This document shows positions 32,238 to 40,099 of a DNA stretch of 64,000 bases, one piece after another. The first letter of the stretch is position 1, and every line of letters starts with the position of its first letter. The position numbers and the translations under genes were made by a program. This stretch comes from Xanthomonas theicola. Lineage in GTDB: Bacteria; Pseudomonadota; Gammaproteobacteria; Xanthomonadales; Xanthomonadaceae. The notes below the pieces were generated by a model. That model was not told the origin of the DNA. It worked only from the letters and a program-made list of their open reading frames with translations, and ran no database searches. The stretch spans positions 3,016,001-3,080,000 of the forward strand of contig NZ_CP049017.1 of NCBI RefSeq assembly GCF_014236795.1, written 5' to 3'.

Positions 32238-33415
32238 CCTTTCGCAGCGCGCACGGCGATCGATATCTGGTGGCAGGCGGGACCGACTCGATCGTGGACG
32301 TGTGCCGCAAATACGGCATTCCCACCACACAGGTCTCGACCTATCTATGCGATCCACAGGGCGAACTGACCCTGTTCGTCAAGCCGTACCAACCGCTTGG
32401 CGAGTACGTCGGCGCTGCCGAGGTCGTGATGTTCCCGAACCGGAACATCGACTACTACGCGCTGCTGGGCGGCGGCGAGGTGGTGCGCGAACGACCCGAC
32501 GCCTCGACCTGGATCCGGCTGCGCGAAACCAGTCCCGGCGGTGCGGAAGGCTTCGTCACCGAAATGCTGGGGCCGGCGCAGGCACAGGAACTGGTGGCCG
32601 CGCAGGTCAAGGAGGCATTGGAACTGTCCGGCGTGCGCGACGCACCCCTGGTGATCGGCGTCAGCGGCGGTGGCGACAGCAACGCCCTGCTCGGCGCGAT
32701 CGTCAAGTCCGGGCTGGTCTCGCGCGGGAACATCCTGCCGGTGATGATGCTCGGCATTCCCGACTGGGACAAGGGCGCCGACCGGGCCTCGGCGATCTGC
32801 GCCGAGCAAGGTCTGTCGCTGCGCTTGGTCCAGGACGAGGAGACCGCAAGGATCCTCGGCTTCACCGATCCCAAGCGCGACTGGGTCACCGCGTTCGAGC
32901 AGGCATTCCCTGGCGACGACCTGGAAGTACTCGGTGTCTACGGCGTGCGGCGCGTTCTCGAATCCGTCGCGTTGGAACGCGGCGCCAGGCAGATTGTCAT
33001 CGGCAGCAACTTGGAGGACTGCCTGTCGGACGTCTTCTATTACCTCAGCGCCGGCAAGGTGCCTTTCCCCAAGCCATGCGGGCCGATGGGCAAGGTCGAC
33101 ATGCTGTATCCGCTTTGGCTCACGCCCAAGGCGATCATCGACGGCTGCTATCCCAAGTACTCGCGCGAGAACTATGAAGCCCGATATCCGAGTCGGATGT
33201 ACGGCCGCGCCTACTTCTACTACCTCGCGCAGATGATGGTCGACGCCTATCCAGGTGCGGCCCAGGACCTGCTCAGGGGCGCGAGCAAGCTATCGAAGGA
33301 CCACTTCCAGGAGCTGAGCCACGACGAAGAATTCGACACGCCGACCGCGTCGCCGATTCCGCTGGACGTACGGCTGAAACTGCGCAAACTGTTCGGCGCC
33401 CGACTGGGCACCTGA
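32216..33415 (+). CDS. PP-loop ATPase (TilS/TtcA-like) with N-terminal extension
   Basis: 399 aa from GTG 32216. N-terminal ~115 residues (KITFRSAHGDRYLVAGGTDSIVDVCRKYGIP…) form a separate small, ubiquitin/ferredoxin-like domain of unknown role. The PP-loop ATP-pyrophosphatase domain begins at VIGVSGGGDSNALLG, with SGGGDS at residues 150-155. Later IVIGSNLEDCLSDVFYYLSAG matches the second nucleotide-binding motif of TilS/TtcA-type enzymes. These enzymes adenylate a carbonyl or amide oxygen for replacement by N or S. No CxxC zinc or iron-sulfur motif typical of TtcA is visible. In this context it could modify the peptide; it is not a housekeeping tRNA enzyme by position. Confidence 0.82.
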   Translation: MQKQIKITFRSAHGDRYLVAGGTDSIVDVCRKYGIPTTQVSTYLCDPQGELTLFVKPYQPLGEYVGAAEVVMFPNRNIDYYALLGGGEVVRERPDASTWIRLRETSPGGAEGFVTEMLGPAQAQELVAAQVKEALELSGVRDAPLVIGVSGGGDSNALLGAIVKSGLVSRGNILPVMMLGIPDWDKGADRASAICAEQGLSLRLVQDEETARILGFTDPKRDWVTAFEQAFPGDDLEVLGVYGVRRVLESVALERGARQIVIGSNLEDCLSDVFYYLSAGKVPFPKPCGPMGKVDMLYPLWLTPKAIIDGCYPKYSRENYEARYPSRMYGRAYFYYLAQMMVDAYPGAAQDLLRGASKLSKDHFQELSHDEEFDTPTASPIPLDVRLKLRKLFGARLGT

Positions 33416-33492
33416 GGCCCGCGGCAAAGGCGGGAGCAAGCACCCACGCCGGCGGTCCACGCGATCGCCGTCCTCTACAGGTACGACACCGT

Positions 33493-33963
33493 ATGGCGAT
33501 CGTTTACCGCGTCATCGATCCTGGCAACTACCAGGAAGCCTATACCTTCAATCTGTTCCGGGAGTATGCGTGGCGCGACTCGTCCAACGCCTACGTGGCC
33601 GACTCGGAAGACGAACGCAAGAAAAAGACCGACGCGCTGATCGCCAGCCTGAGCCGGGTCGACCACAGATACCACTGCCTGGCCGCGTTCGACGACGAGG
33701 CGATGGTCGGAGCGATCAGTCTGGAGCGTATGACCATCGACAAACGCCCGGCCTGCCACATTCAGTGCCTGTGGGTGCATCCGGATCACCGCGGCCGCGG
33801 CATGGCCCAGAAGCTGAAAGAACTCGGCGAAGAATGGGCCCGGGCGATGGGATCCCAATTCATGGACAGCAACGTCCGCATCGACAATTCGAACATGATC
33901 AAACTCAACGAACAGTTGGGCTATGCAGTGGTGCGGCTCAACTTCCGCAAGGAACTAGGCTGA
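33493..33963 (+). CDS. GNAT-family N-acetyltransferase
   Basis: 156-aa acyl-CoA-dependent acetyltransferase. The acetyl-CoA pyrophosphate loop is visible as HPDHRGRGMAQKL (Q/R-x-x-G-x-G/A type), preceded by the strand CHIQCLWV and followed by the helix KELGEEWARAMG. The C-terminal NSNMIKLNEQLGYAVV is the usual GNAT ending. It lies 77 nt after the PP-loop gene and 35 nt before the methyltransferase. Either tailoring of the product or self-immunity by acetylation would fit; microcin C-type systems use acetylation for immunity, but there is no direct evidence here. Confidence 0.85.
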   Translation: MAIVYRVIDPGNYQEAYTFNLFREYAWRDSSNAYVADSEDERKKKTDALIASLSRVDHRYHCLAAFDDEAMVGAISLERMTIDKRPACHIQCLWVHPDHRGRGMAQKLKELGEEWARAMGSQFMDSNVRIDNSNMIKLNEQLGYAVVRLNFRKELG

Positions 33964-33998
33964 GACGCGGCGGGCGCGACCGCCTGAGGAATCCCCCG

Positions 33999-34967
33999 AT
34001 GACCAAACACGCCGCCGCCGAGCAAGTGCCCACACGTCCCTGGAACATGTTCGCCCCCGGCGACCCCGCGCGCTTCGTGCGCGACGAGCCGGCGCTGTGC
34101 GAGGCCACGTCCAACGACGTGCTGCTGCAGAACATCGTGCGCCTGACCGACAGCGTGTTCGATCACATCTCGGTGTTCGAGCAGTTCTCCGAAACCACCA
34201 GCCGCGGCGCCCAGGCCGATCCGGGCAAGAAGCTCGACTTCGCTGAAGTACGCGACATGCTGGCGCGGGCCGAACGCGAACTGTGGAATGCCCATGGCCT
34301 CCTCAAAGGCGCGCGCGAATCCTTTGTAGAGCGACAGACCCGCGCGCTCGGCATCGCTGCCGGCACCCGCGACCTGAAGATCCATTTCGGCTCGGCGCAC
34401 CATCTGCTCCAGAACTGGCTGAACATCGACGCCGGCGGCGGCGATCTGATGTTGAACGTCAACTGGGGCCTGCCACTGCCTGACGGCTGCGCCGGCTTCG
34501 CCTACTCTGCGCACCTGCTCGAACACCTGCGCTACCACGACCAGGCGCCGCTGTTCCTGCGCGAGATCCACCGCGTGCTGGACGAAGGCGGCACCCTGCG
34601 CCTGGTCGTGCCCGACGTCCGGAAACTGCTGGCCGCCTATGCCGGGCGCGACCGCGGGTTCTTCGAATCGCGGCAGAAATTCTACCCGCTCAAGGAGGGC
34701 TTCGGCAGGGAAGGCATCGCCAGCCTCGATTACATCCTGTTGTTCTGCGGCGCCAACCAGCAGGTGCTGAGCTACAATCACAAGTTCGGCTACGACTTCG
34801 ACACGCTGCGCCAGCTGCTGTCGGATACGGGTTTCGGCAAGGTGGTCGAATCGGATTTCCAGGCCAGCGCGCATCCTCAACTGCTGGTCGACGACTTCAG
34901 CTACAACGCGCGCGCGTGCGACGGCCATGGCCGGCACTACTCGCTTTTCGTGGAGGCGACCAAATGA
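33999..34967 (+). CDS. SAM-dependent methyltransferase
   Basis: 322-aa class I methyltransferase. The N-terminal ~110 residues are a helical extension (DMLARAERELWNAHGLLKGARESFVE). The Rossmann domain shows a motif-I-like strand, LKIHFGSAHHLLQNWLNIDAGGGDLMLNV, similar to predicted methyltransferases with …GCG…GWLNID, and the post-core AYSAHLLEHLRYHDQAPLFLREIHRVLDEGGTLRLVVPD, a textbook motif II/III pattern. C-terminal half: LLSDTGFGKVVESDF. Last gene of the plus-strand run; downstream come a noncoding stretch and convergent rimI. Substrate unknown. Confidence 0.85.
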   Translation: MTKHAAAEQVPTRPWNMFAPGDPARFVRDEPALCEATSNDVLLQNIVRLTDSVFDHISVFEQFSETTSRGAQADPGKKLDFAEVRDMLARAERELWNAHGLLKGARESFVERQTRALGIAAGTRDLKIHFGSAHHLLQNWLNIDAGGGDLMLNVNWGLPLPDGCAGFAYSAHLLEHLRYHDQAPLFLREIHRVLDEGGTLRLVVPDVRKLLAAYAGRDRGFFESRQKFYPLKEGFGREGIASLDYILLFCGANQQVLSYNHKFGYDFDTLRQLLSDTGFGKVVESDFQASAHPQLLVDDFSYNARACDGHGRHYSLFVEATK

Positions 34968-35283
34968 CTCGCCTCGCCTGTCTCCACGACGCATCGGAAT
35001 CCTTGCCGGAAAGGGCCCGAGCTTCGGCGCTTTTCGCTCCCGCGATCGGCATCATTGGCCGGCGCTCGACGAACGGCCTTCAGCGGATACAAGCCAGACA
35101 TGGCATCGACCGGCTCATCCTTGAGTCGGATGACTGCGCCAATCCAGGCTCATAAAAAGCCGCGAGTGCCGATGCCTGCGGTCGGCGAGGCCATGGCCTC
35201 GCCGGCAGTATGGATGCGGGGAGAAAGAGGCGCGACAGCGCGCGGCCACCGTTGGCGTGCCAGCGGCAGGACCACCTCGCCCG
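34968..35283. other. Noncoding 3' flank of the island with a 22 bp perfect palindrome
   Basis: No gene supported. A perfect palindrome, CGGCGAGGCC/ATGGCCTCGCCG, lies at 35183-35204 and could form a hairpin between the convergent methyltransferase and rimI genes, but there is no T-run. The short frame from ATG 34964 (MTRLACLHDAS…) lacks family features. This stretch contains the right junction of the island. Confidence 0.5.
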
Positions 35284-35775
35284 CTACGACATGCCTTCGA
35301 AGAACAGTTCGATCGCCATCACCAGCGCGTCCTCGCGGCCGTTGGCGGCGGGATAGTAGCGCGGGCGGCGGCCGATCTCGTTGAAGCCTTCGCTGTGGTA
35401 CAGCGCGATCGCGCTGGGATTGGACGGGCGCACTTCCAGGAACACGCGGCGCGCGCCCAGGTCGGCGCCGTACTTGATCAGCGCGCGCAGCAGCAGGCGG
35501 CCGTAGCCGCGCGATTGCCGTTCCGGCGCGACGCAGACGTTGAGGATGTGCGCCTCGCCGGCGGCCACGCTGATCACGCCGTAGCCGACGATCCGGCCCT
35601 GCTCCAGCAGCACCCAGCCCGGATAGCCGGCCTGCAGGCAGTCGCGGAAGATGCCGCGCGTCCACGGGAACGGATAGGCGCGGCGTTCGATCTCCATCAC
35701 CGTCTCCAGATCGGCCTCGCGCAGCGCGCGCAGCGTCGCCGCGGCCGGCGAGGACGCCGAGCCCAGCGCGCTCAT
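35284..35775 (-). CDS. rimI: Ribosomal protein S18-alanine N-acetyltransferase
   Basis: Acetylates the N-terminal Ala of ribosomal protein S18. 163 aa. GNAT fold with RAYPFPWTRGIFRDCLQAGYPGWVL (RimI-specific YPFPWT..F.D opening), ILNVCVAPERQSRGYGRLLLRALI (acetyl-CoA loop RQSRGYG) and NPSAIALYHSEGFNEIGRRPRYYP, followed by EDALVMAIEL. All are hallmark RimI positions. The start ATG overlaps the stop of the holD-like gene by 4 nt. Its 3' end has a degenerate duplicate at 25666-25781, so this locus served as a border for the island. Confidence 0.95.
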   Translation of the reverse strand: MSALGSASSPAAATLRALREADLETVMEIERRAYPFPWTRGIFRDCLQAGYPGWVLLEQGRIVGYGVISVAAGEAHILNVCVAPERQSRGYGRLLLRALIKYGADLGARRVFLEVRPSNPSAIALYHSEGFNEIGRRPRYYPAANGREDALVMAIELFFEGMS

Positions 35776-36260
35776 CGCGGCGCCTGCTTGCGCAGCGCAC
35801 GCAGCTGCGGCCACAGCGCGCGCTTGGCGGCGGCGTTGCCGCGCAGTTCGGCCAGCGGCCAGGTCGCCATCAGCGTCTGCGTGGCCGGGTCGTTCGGATT
35901 GCGCCCGGAGGCCCGCAGCAGCGCGATCTGCAGGCGGTCGGGCAGGCGCAGGCCGGCACGGCGTGCGGCCGGCGCGGGCGCCGTGCGCCGCGGCTCGGGA
36001 TCGTCCGCGGGCGCCGCCGGCGCCAGGCCCCGCGCCGACGGCTGGGCAGGCGTCGGCGATGGCGCCGCCGCGCGCGGCGCATGGGTCGGCGCGGCGCGCT
36101 CGGCCGGCACCATGGGCGCCGGCGCGCCAGCGGCGGCGGCGCGCGCCTCGGCCTGCGCTGCCTGCGCGACGGCCGCGTCGGCGCCCAGATAGAGCGTATG
36201 CCCTAGCGCCTGCAGCCAACCGTGCTGCTCGGGCGACCACAATGGCGCGGAACCGGCCAT
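35772..36260 (-). CDS. holD: HolD-like DNA polymerase III psi subunit (putative)
   Basis: 162 aa. N-terminal WSPEQHGWLQALGHTLYLG and C-terminal WPLAELRGNAAAKRALWPQLRAL resemble the two conserved ends of E. coli HolD (…L..LG…; …ALTDLRANPTARAALW…), and holD directly precedes rimI in E. coli as here. The middle (about 40-100) is a long Ala/Pro-rich, low-complexity linker absent from E. coli psi. Start: ATG 36260; a GTG at 36272 overlapping the pssA stop is equally plausible. The psi-chi pair with holC (20.4 kb) would link the clamp loader to SSB. This is a motif-and-synteny call. Confidence 0.68.
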   Translation of the reverse strand: MAGSAPLWSPEQHGWLQALGHTLYLGADAAVAQAAQAEARAAAAGAPAPMVPAERAAPTHAPRAAAPSPTPAQPSARGLAPAAPADDPEPRRTAPAPAARRAGLRLPDRLQIALLRASGRNPNDPATQTLMATWPLAELRGNAAAKRALWPQLRALRKQAPR

Positions 36261-36268
36261 CGCCTCGC

Positions 36269-37045
36269 TCACGCCGCGTCCGGCAGCTTGCGCCAGCGCC
36301 GCCACAGCCAGTAGCCGGGACCGGACAGCGCGTACAGCACGCCGATCGCCAGCAACGCGCGCGACAGGTCGATGACCAGTACCGCGATCACCACCGACGC
36401 CAGCACCAGCATCAGGAACGGCACCCGGTCGGCGCGCGGGCCGTTCTTGGCGCCGCCCTTGAAGCTCCAGAAGCGGATGCGGCTGACCATCAGCAGCGCC
36501 GCGACCACGGTCAGGCCCAGCGCCACGTAGCGCAGCTGCTCACCGTCCCAGCCGAGGTTGCCGTCGGCGAACGCCCACACGAAGGCCATCATCAGTCCCG
36601 CCGCGGCCGGGCTGGCCAGGCCGACGAACCAGCGCTTGTCGACGGTGCCGACCTGGGTATTGAAACGCGCCAGACGCAGCGCGGCGCAGGCCGCATACAG
36701 GAATGCCGCCGACCAGCCGACCCGGCCCATCACGCTGCCGTCGAACTTCAGCGCCGACAGCGACCAGTGGTACATCACCAGCGCCGGGGCCATGCCGAAG
36801 CTGACCAGGTCCGCCAGCGAGTCGTACTGCACGCCGAATTCGCTGCTGGTGCCGGTCAGCCGCGCCACCCGCCCGTCCAGCCCGTCCATCACCGCGGCGA
36901 CGAACACCGCCACGCTGGCCTGCACGAACTGGCCGTTGGCGGCGGCGATGATGGCGTAGAAGCCGGAGAACAGGCCGGCGGTGGTGAACAGGTTCGGCAG
37001 CAGGTAGATGGTGCGCGAACGGGGAGGCGGTCGGGATGGGTCCAT
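36269..37045 (-). CDS. pssA: CDP-diacylglycerol-serine O-phosphatidyltransferase
   Basis: Phosphatidylserine synthase of the CDP-alcohol phosphotransferase type, first step to phosphatidylethanolamine. 258 aa. The family signature is complete: DGLDGRVARLTGTSSEFGVQYDSLAD (DG-x2-AR-x8-G-x3-D-x3-D). Starts MDPSRPPPRSRTIYLLPNLFTTAGLFSGFYAI, the usual PssA opening with the first helix; several more helices follow, ending ALLAIGVLYALSGPGYWLWRRWR. It is upstream of, and overlaps or abuts, the holD-like gene, forming a pssA-holD-rimI operon on the minus strand. Confidence 0.94.
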   Translation of the reverse strand: MDPSRPPPRSRTIYLLPNLFTTAGLFSGFYAIIAAANGQFVQASVAVFVAAVMDGLDGRVARLTGTSSEFGVQYDSLADLVSFGMAPALVMYHWSLSALKFDGSVMGRVGWSAAFLYAACAALRLARFNTQVGTVDKRWFVGLASPAAAGLMMAFVWAFADGNLGWDGEQLRYVALGLTVVAALLMVSRIRFWSFKGGAKNGPRADRVPFLMLVLASVVIAVLVIDLSRALLAIGVLYALSGPGYWLWRRWRKLPDAA

Positions 37046-37124
37046 GCCGGGCAGTTTAATCGACTTGCCAGGCCCGTCGGCGGGTGTTGCAATCGGCGCC
37101 TCGCCCCGTGCCCTGGAGAACGCG

Positions 37125-37517
37125 ATGCGCGCCCTGCCCCGGCTTTGCTGCCTGTCCCTGCTCGCCGCCAGCGGCGTGACCGGCGCCACCACCCTGTACC
37201 AATGGAAGGACGCGCAGGGCGTCACCCACTATTCGGAGAGCCCGCCGCCGGGCGGCAAGTACCAGGCGCGGCGGGTCGGCAGCCACGGCGGCGCCCCGGC
37301 CGAGGCCGCCCAGGTCGACGCGCCGGCCGAGAACGGCAGTTGCCTGAGCGCGCGCAAGAACCTGGACATCCTCGGCAAGCCGGGCAAGGTGCTGACCGAC
37401 AGCGACGGCGACGGCAAGCCGAATGGGGAACTGGACGAGGCCCAGCGCGCAGCGCAGAAATCCCTGGCCGAAGCGGCGATCAAGGCCTACTGCCCGCAGC
37501 CGGCCGCGGCCGAGTGA
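37125..37517 (+). CDS. DUF4124 domain periplasmic protein
   Basis: 130 aa with signal peptide [21 protein letters not shown]. The mature part opens [30 protein letters not shown], the DUF4124 motif (Y.W.D..G..HYSD.PP). It has two cysteines ([19 protein letters not shown]) that may form a disulfide. Function unknown; the family is widespread in periplasmic proteins of gammaproteobacteria. ATG 37125 chosen because it starts the signal peptide; the longer in-frame extension overlaps pssA. It lies 79 bp upstream of proS in the same direction. Confidence 0.85.
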   Translation: MRALPRLCCLSLLAASGVTGATTLYQWKDAQGVTHYSESPPPGGKYQARRVGSHGGAPAEAAQVDAPAENGSCLSARKNLDILGKPGKVLTDSDGDGKPNGELDEAQRAAQKSLAEAAIKAYCPQPAAAE

Positions 37518-37596
37518 GCGCGCGCGGCCGCCGCGCATTCCCGCAGTGCCGGCAATGACTGGCAAAATGGGCTCCCGCCGTCAGCGAAGCCCCTCG

Positions 37597-39291
37597 ATGC
37601 GCCTTTCCCAGTTCCACCTGCACACCACCAAGGAAACGCCGGCCGATGCCGAGCTGGTCAGCCACCGGCTGATGCTGCGTGCCGGCATGATCCGCAAGCT
37701 GGCTTCCGGCCTGTACACCTGGTCGCCGCTGGGGCTGCGCGTGCTGCGCAAGGTGGAAACGGTGGTCCGCGAGGAAATGAACCATGCCGGCGCCGTGGAA
37801 GTGCTGTTCCCGACCATCCAGCCGCGCGAACTATGGGAGGCCACCGGGCGCTGGAAGAAGTTCGGCGGCCTGATGCTGCGGATGAAGGACCGCAAGGAGC
37901 AGGAGTACTGCTACAGCCCCACCGCCGAGGAAGCCGCGGCCGACTTCGCGCGCCAGGAGCTGAGCAGCTACAAGCAGCTGCCGGTCAATTTCTACCAGAT
38001 CCAGACCAAGTTCCGCGACGAGATCCGGCCGCGCTTCGGGGTGATGCGCGCGCGCGAGTTCCTGATGAAGGATGCCTATTCGTTCCACGTCAACGACGCG
38101 GACCTGGCGCGCGAATACGAGAACATGAAGGCCGCCTACAGCCGGATCTTCACCCGCCTGGGTCTGGCGTTCCGCGCGGTGCAGGCCGATTCCGGCGACA
38201 TCGGCGGCGACGCCTCGCAGGAATTCCACGTGCTGGCCGAGTCCGGCGAGGATTCGCTGGCGTTTTCCACCGGGTCGGACTACGCGGCCAACGTCGAGGC
38301 CGCGGTCGCCGCCGATCCGGCGCCGCGCGCGGCCGCGCAAGAGGAACTGCGCAAGGTCGACACCCCCACCCAGAAGACCTGCGACGCCGTGGCGCAGTTG
38401 CTGGGCATCGCGCTGCAGCGCACGGCCAAGTCGGTCGCGGTCATGGCCGGCGACGTGTTCGTGCTGGCGCTGGTGCGCGGCGACCACGCGGTCAACGAAA
38501 TCAAGCTGGGCAAGGTCGCCGGCCTGGCCGGCTACCGCATGGCCAGCGACGCCGAGATCCGCGCCCACCTCGGCAGCGAGCCGGGCTTCCTGGGCCCGGT
38601 GGCCCCGCGCCGGCCGGTCCGCGTGGTCGCCGACCGCGACGTGGCGGCGATGGCGGACTTCGTGGTCGGCGCCAACGAAGCCGGCTTCCACCTGGCCGGG
38701 GTGAACTGGGGCCGCGACCTGCCGGAGCCGGAGACCGTGGCCGACTTGCGCAACGTGGTCGAGGGCGAGCCCGCGCACGACGGTGGGCAGATCCGCCTGG
38801 CGCGCGGCATCGAGGTCGGCCACGTGTTCCAGCTCGGGCGCCAGTATGCGCAGGCGCTGGGCGCCACCGTGCTGGACGAGACCGGCAAGACGGTGGCGAT
38901 GGCGATGGGCTGCTACGGCATCGGCATTTCGCGCATCGTCGCCGCGGCGATCGAGCAGAACCACGACGAGGCCGGCATCCGCTGGCCGCAGCCGATGGCG
39001 CCGTGGTCGGTGGCGGTGTGCGTGATCAATCCCAAGCGCGACCCGGCGATCGATGCGGCCGGCGCGGCGCTGCTGGGCGAACTGCGGCAGGCGGGGCTGG
39101 ATGCCGTGCTCGACGATCGCGGCCTGCGCGCCGGCGCGATGTTCGCGGATATCGAACTGATCGGGATTCCGCACCGCGTGGTGGTTTCCGAGCGCGGCCT
39201 GGCCGCAGGCAGCTTCGAGTATCGGGCGCGCAGCGGCGGCGACGCCGAAAACCTGGACCGCGCCGCCCTGCTGGCGCGCCTGCAGGATTGA
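37597..39291 (+). CDS. proS: Prolyl-tRNA synthetase
   Basis: Charges tRNA-Pro. 564 aa, bacterial-type ProRS with an inserted editing (INS) domain. Class II motifs: motif 1 in [33 protein letters not shown], motif 2 in [25 protein letters not shown], motif 3 in [27 protein letters not shown]. The YbaK-like editing domain spans about 225-400 ([43 protein letters not shown]). C-terminal anticodon-binding domain: [25 protein letters not shown]. Start [23 protein letters not shown]; an upstream in-frame ATG is not needed. A clean intrinsic terminator follows 4 nt after the stop. Confidence 0.96.
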   Translation: MRLSQFHLHTTKETPADAELVSHRLMLRAGMIRKLASGLYTWSPLGLRVLRKVETVVREEMNHAGAVEVLFPTIQPRELWEATGRWKKFGGLMLRMKDRKEQEYCYSPTAEEAAADFARQELSSYKQLPVNFYQIQTKFRDEIRPRFGVMRAREFLMKDAYSFHVNDADLAREYENMKAAYSRIFTRLGLAFRAVQADSGDIGGDASQEFHVLAESGEDSLAFSTGSDYAANVEAAVAADPAPRAAAQEELRKVDTPTQKTCDAVAQLLGIALQRTAKSVAVMAGDVFVLALVRGDHAVNEIKLGKVAGLAGYRMASDAEIRAHLGSEPGFLGPVAPRRPVRVVADRDVAAMADFVVGANEAGFHLAGVNWGRDLPEPETVADLRNVVEGEPAHDGGQIRLARGIEVGHVFQLGRQYAQALGATVLDETGKTVAMAMGCYGIGISRIVAAAIEQNHDEAGIRWPQPMAPWSVAVCVINPKRDPAIDAAGAALLGELRQAGLDAVLDDRGLRAGAMFADIELIGIPHRVVVSERGLAAGSFEYRARSGGDAENLDRAALLARLQD

Positions 39292-39294
39292 TCG

Positions 39295-39325
39295 AAAAGG
39301 CCGGGGATATACCCCGGCTTTTTTT
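39295..39325 (+). terminator. Intrinsic terminator of proS
   Basis: GCCGGGG stem (39300-39306), loop ATATA, matching CCCCGGC (39312-39318), followed by seven T (39319-39325). An A-run (39295-39298) pairs with the T-run, so it may also work in the reverse direction. It begins 3 nt after the proS stop. Confidence 0.92.
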
Positions 39326-39556
39326 CGCGGCCGTCGCCGCGACATTTCCTGCACCGGTATTCCCCACCGAACCGGGCCGGTACGACGCTTGATTTGACAA
39401 CCCGAATACGACGCGTATAGATATCATGCGCGCGCCGATTCCCGGCGACCGGCGGTCGGAATAACCGGAATATTTGTCAATCCGATAAAGCGACATTATG
39501 ATCCTGTCCTAGCCACGGAATGGCGGCATGCCCACCATCCATTTTGCGGAGTAAAG
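39326..39556 (+). promoter_or_regulatory. AT-richer upstream region of the H-NS family gene
   Basis: About 230 bp without a gene, AT-richer than its surroundings (TTGATTTGACAACCCGAATA around 39390-39410; ATATTTGTCAATCCGATAAA around 39468-39489). TTGACA at 39395-39400 followed 18-20 bp later by TATAGATAT is a plausible sigma-70 promoter. A GGAG ribosome-binding site precedes the ATG by 7-8 nt. Autoregulation by the H-NS-like product would be typical for the family but is not shown. Confidence 0.5.
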
Positions 39557-40024
39557 ATGACCATCGATCTCAGCGGCCTGTCGGCCAAGCAGTTGGGCGC
39601 TCTTATCAAGACGGCCAAGAAACAACAGACCATCGTGGCCAAGCGCACCCCCATCGCCAAGGTCCGCACCCACCTGGCGCGCCTAGCCAAGACGCATGGC
39701 TACAGCATCGACGAAGTCTTCGGCGACGCCGCTCCGGTCGCCAAGCGCGGGCGCAAGGCTGCTAACAAACCGGGGCCGAAGCCGGGCCGCAAGCTGGGCA
39801 AGGTGGCGCCGAAATACCACAATCCGGCCAATGCGGCGCAAACCTGGACCGGCCGCGGCAAGCAGCCGCGCTGGCTGGCCGAGCAGGTGTCCAAGGGCAG
39901 GAAGGTCGAGGATTTCCTGATCGCGACAACAACCAAGCCGACAACGCCGGCCAAGAAGACCGCCAAGAAAGCGAGCAAGAAAGTCGCCAAGAAAGCGACC
40001 AGGTCCGCCGCTCTCAGAGACTGA
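39557..40024 (+). CDS. H-NS family histone-like nucleoid protein
   Basis: 155-aa H-NS-type protein. The N-terminal half is an oligomerisation helix region (LSGLSAKQLGALIKTAKKQQTIVAKR). The DNA-binding motif is PKYHNPANAAQTWTGRGKQPRWLAEQVSKGRKVEDFLI, the xanthomonad/Bordetella form of the H-NS core (…YRNP.NP..TWSGRGR.P.W). It carries extra basic tails: an RKAANKPGPKPGRKLG linker and a Lys/Ala-rich C-terminus (KKTAKKASKKVAKKATRSA), reminiscent of histone H1 tails. H-NS proteins silence foreign DNA; whether this one controls the nearby island is unknown. Flanked by two clear terminators, so it is a monocistronic gene. Confidence 0.9.
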   Translation: MTIDLSGLSAKQLGALIKTAKKQQTIVAKRTPIAKVRTHLARLAKTHGYSIDEVFGDAAPVAKRGRKAANKPGPKPGRKLGKVAPKYHNPANAAQTWTGRGKQPRWLAEQVSKGRKVEDFLIATTTKPTTPAKKTAKKASKKVAKKATRSAALRD

Positions 40025-40041
40025 TCCGGGATCGACCGATT

Positions 40042-40079
40042 GCATGGAAAACGCCGGTGCGAACCGGCGTTTTCCATGC
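40042..40079. terminator. Perfect 17 bp inverted repeat, probable bidirectional terminator
   Basis: GCATGGAAAACGCCGGT (40042-40058), loop GCGA, exact complement at 40063-40079. The A4 and T4 tracts inside the arms let it act both for the H-NS family gene (plus) and for the convergent exporter gene (minus). Confidence 0.85.
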
Positions 40080-40099
40080 CCGCCGCGATGGCCGCGACG

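Noticed and set aside
31224..34967. Known RiPP classes (lasso peptide, lanthipeptide, methanobactin, thiopeptide)
   Set aside because: No asparagine-synthetase-like lasso cyclase, transglutaminase-like protease, LanB/C/M, YcaO, radical SAM or MbnB/MbnC-type gene is present.
34964..35155. Small ORF overlapping the methyltransferase stop (MTRLACLHDAS…)
   Set aside because: ATGA overlap is suggestive, but no ribosome-binding site, family motif or second Cys-rich pattern supports it.
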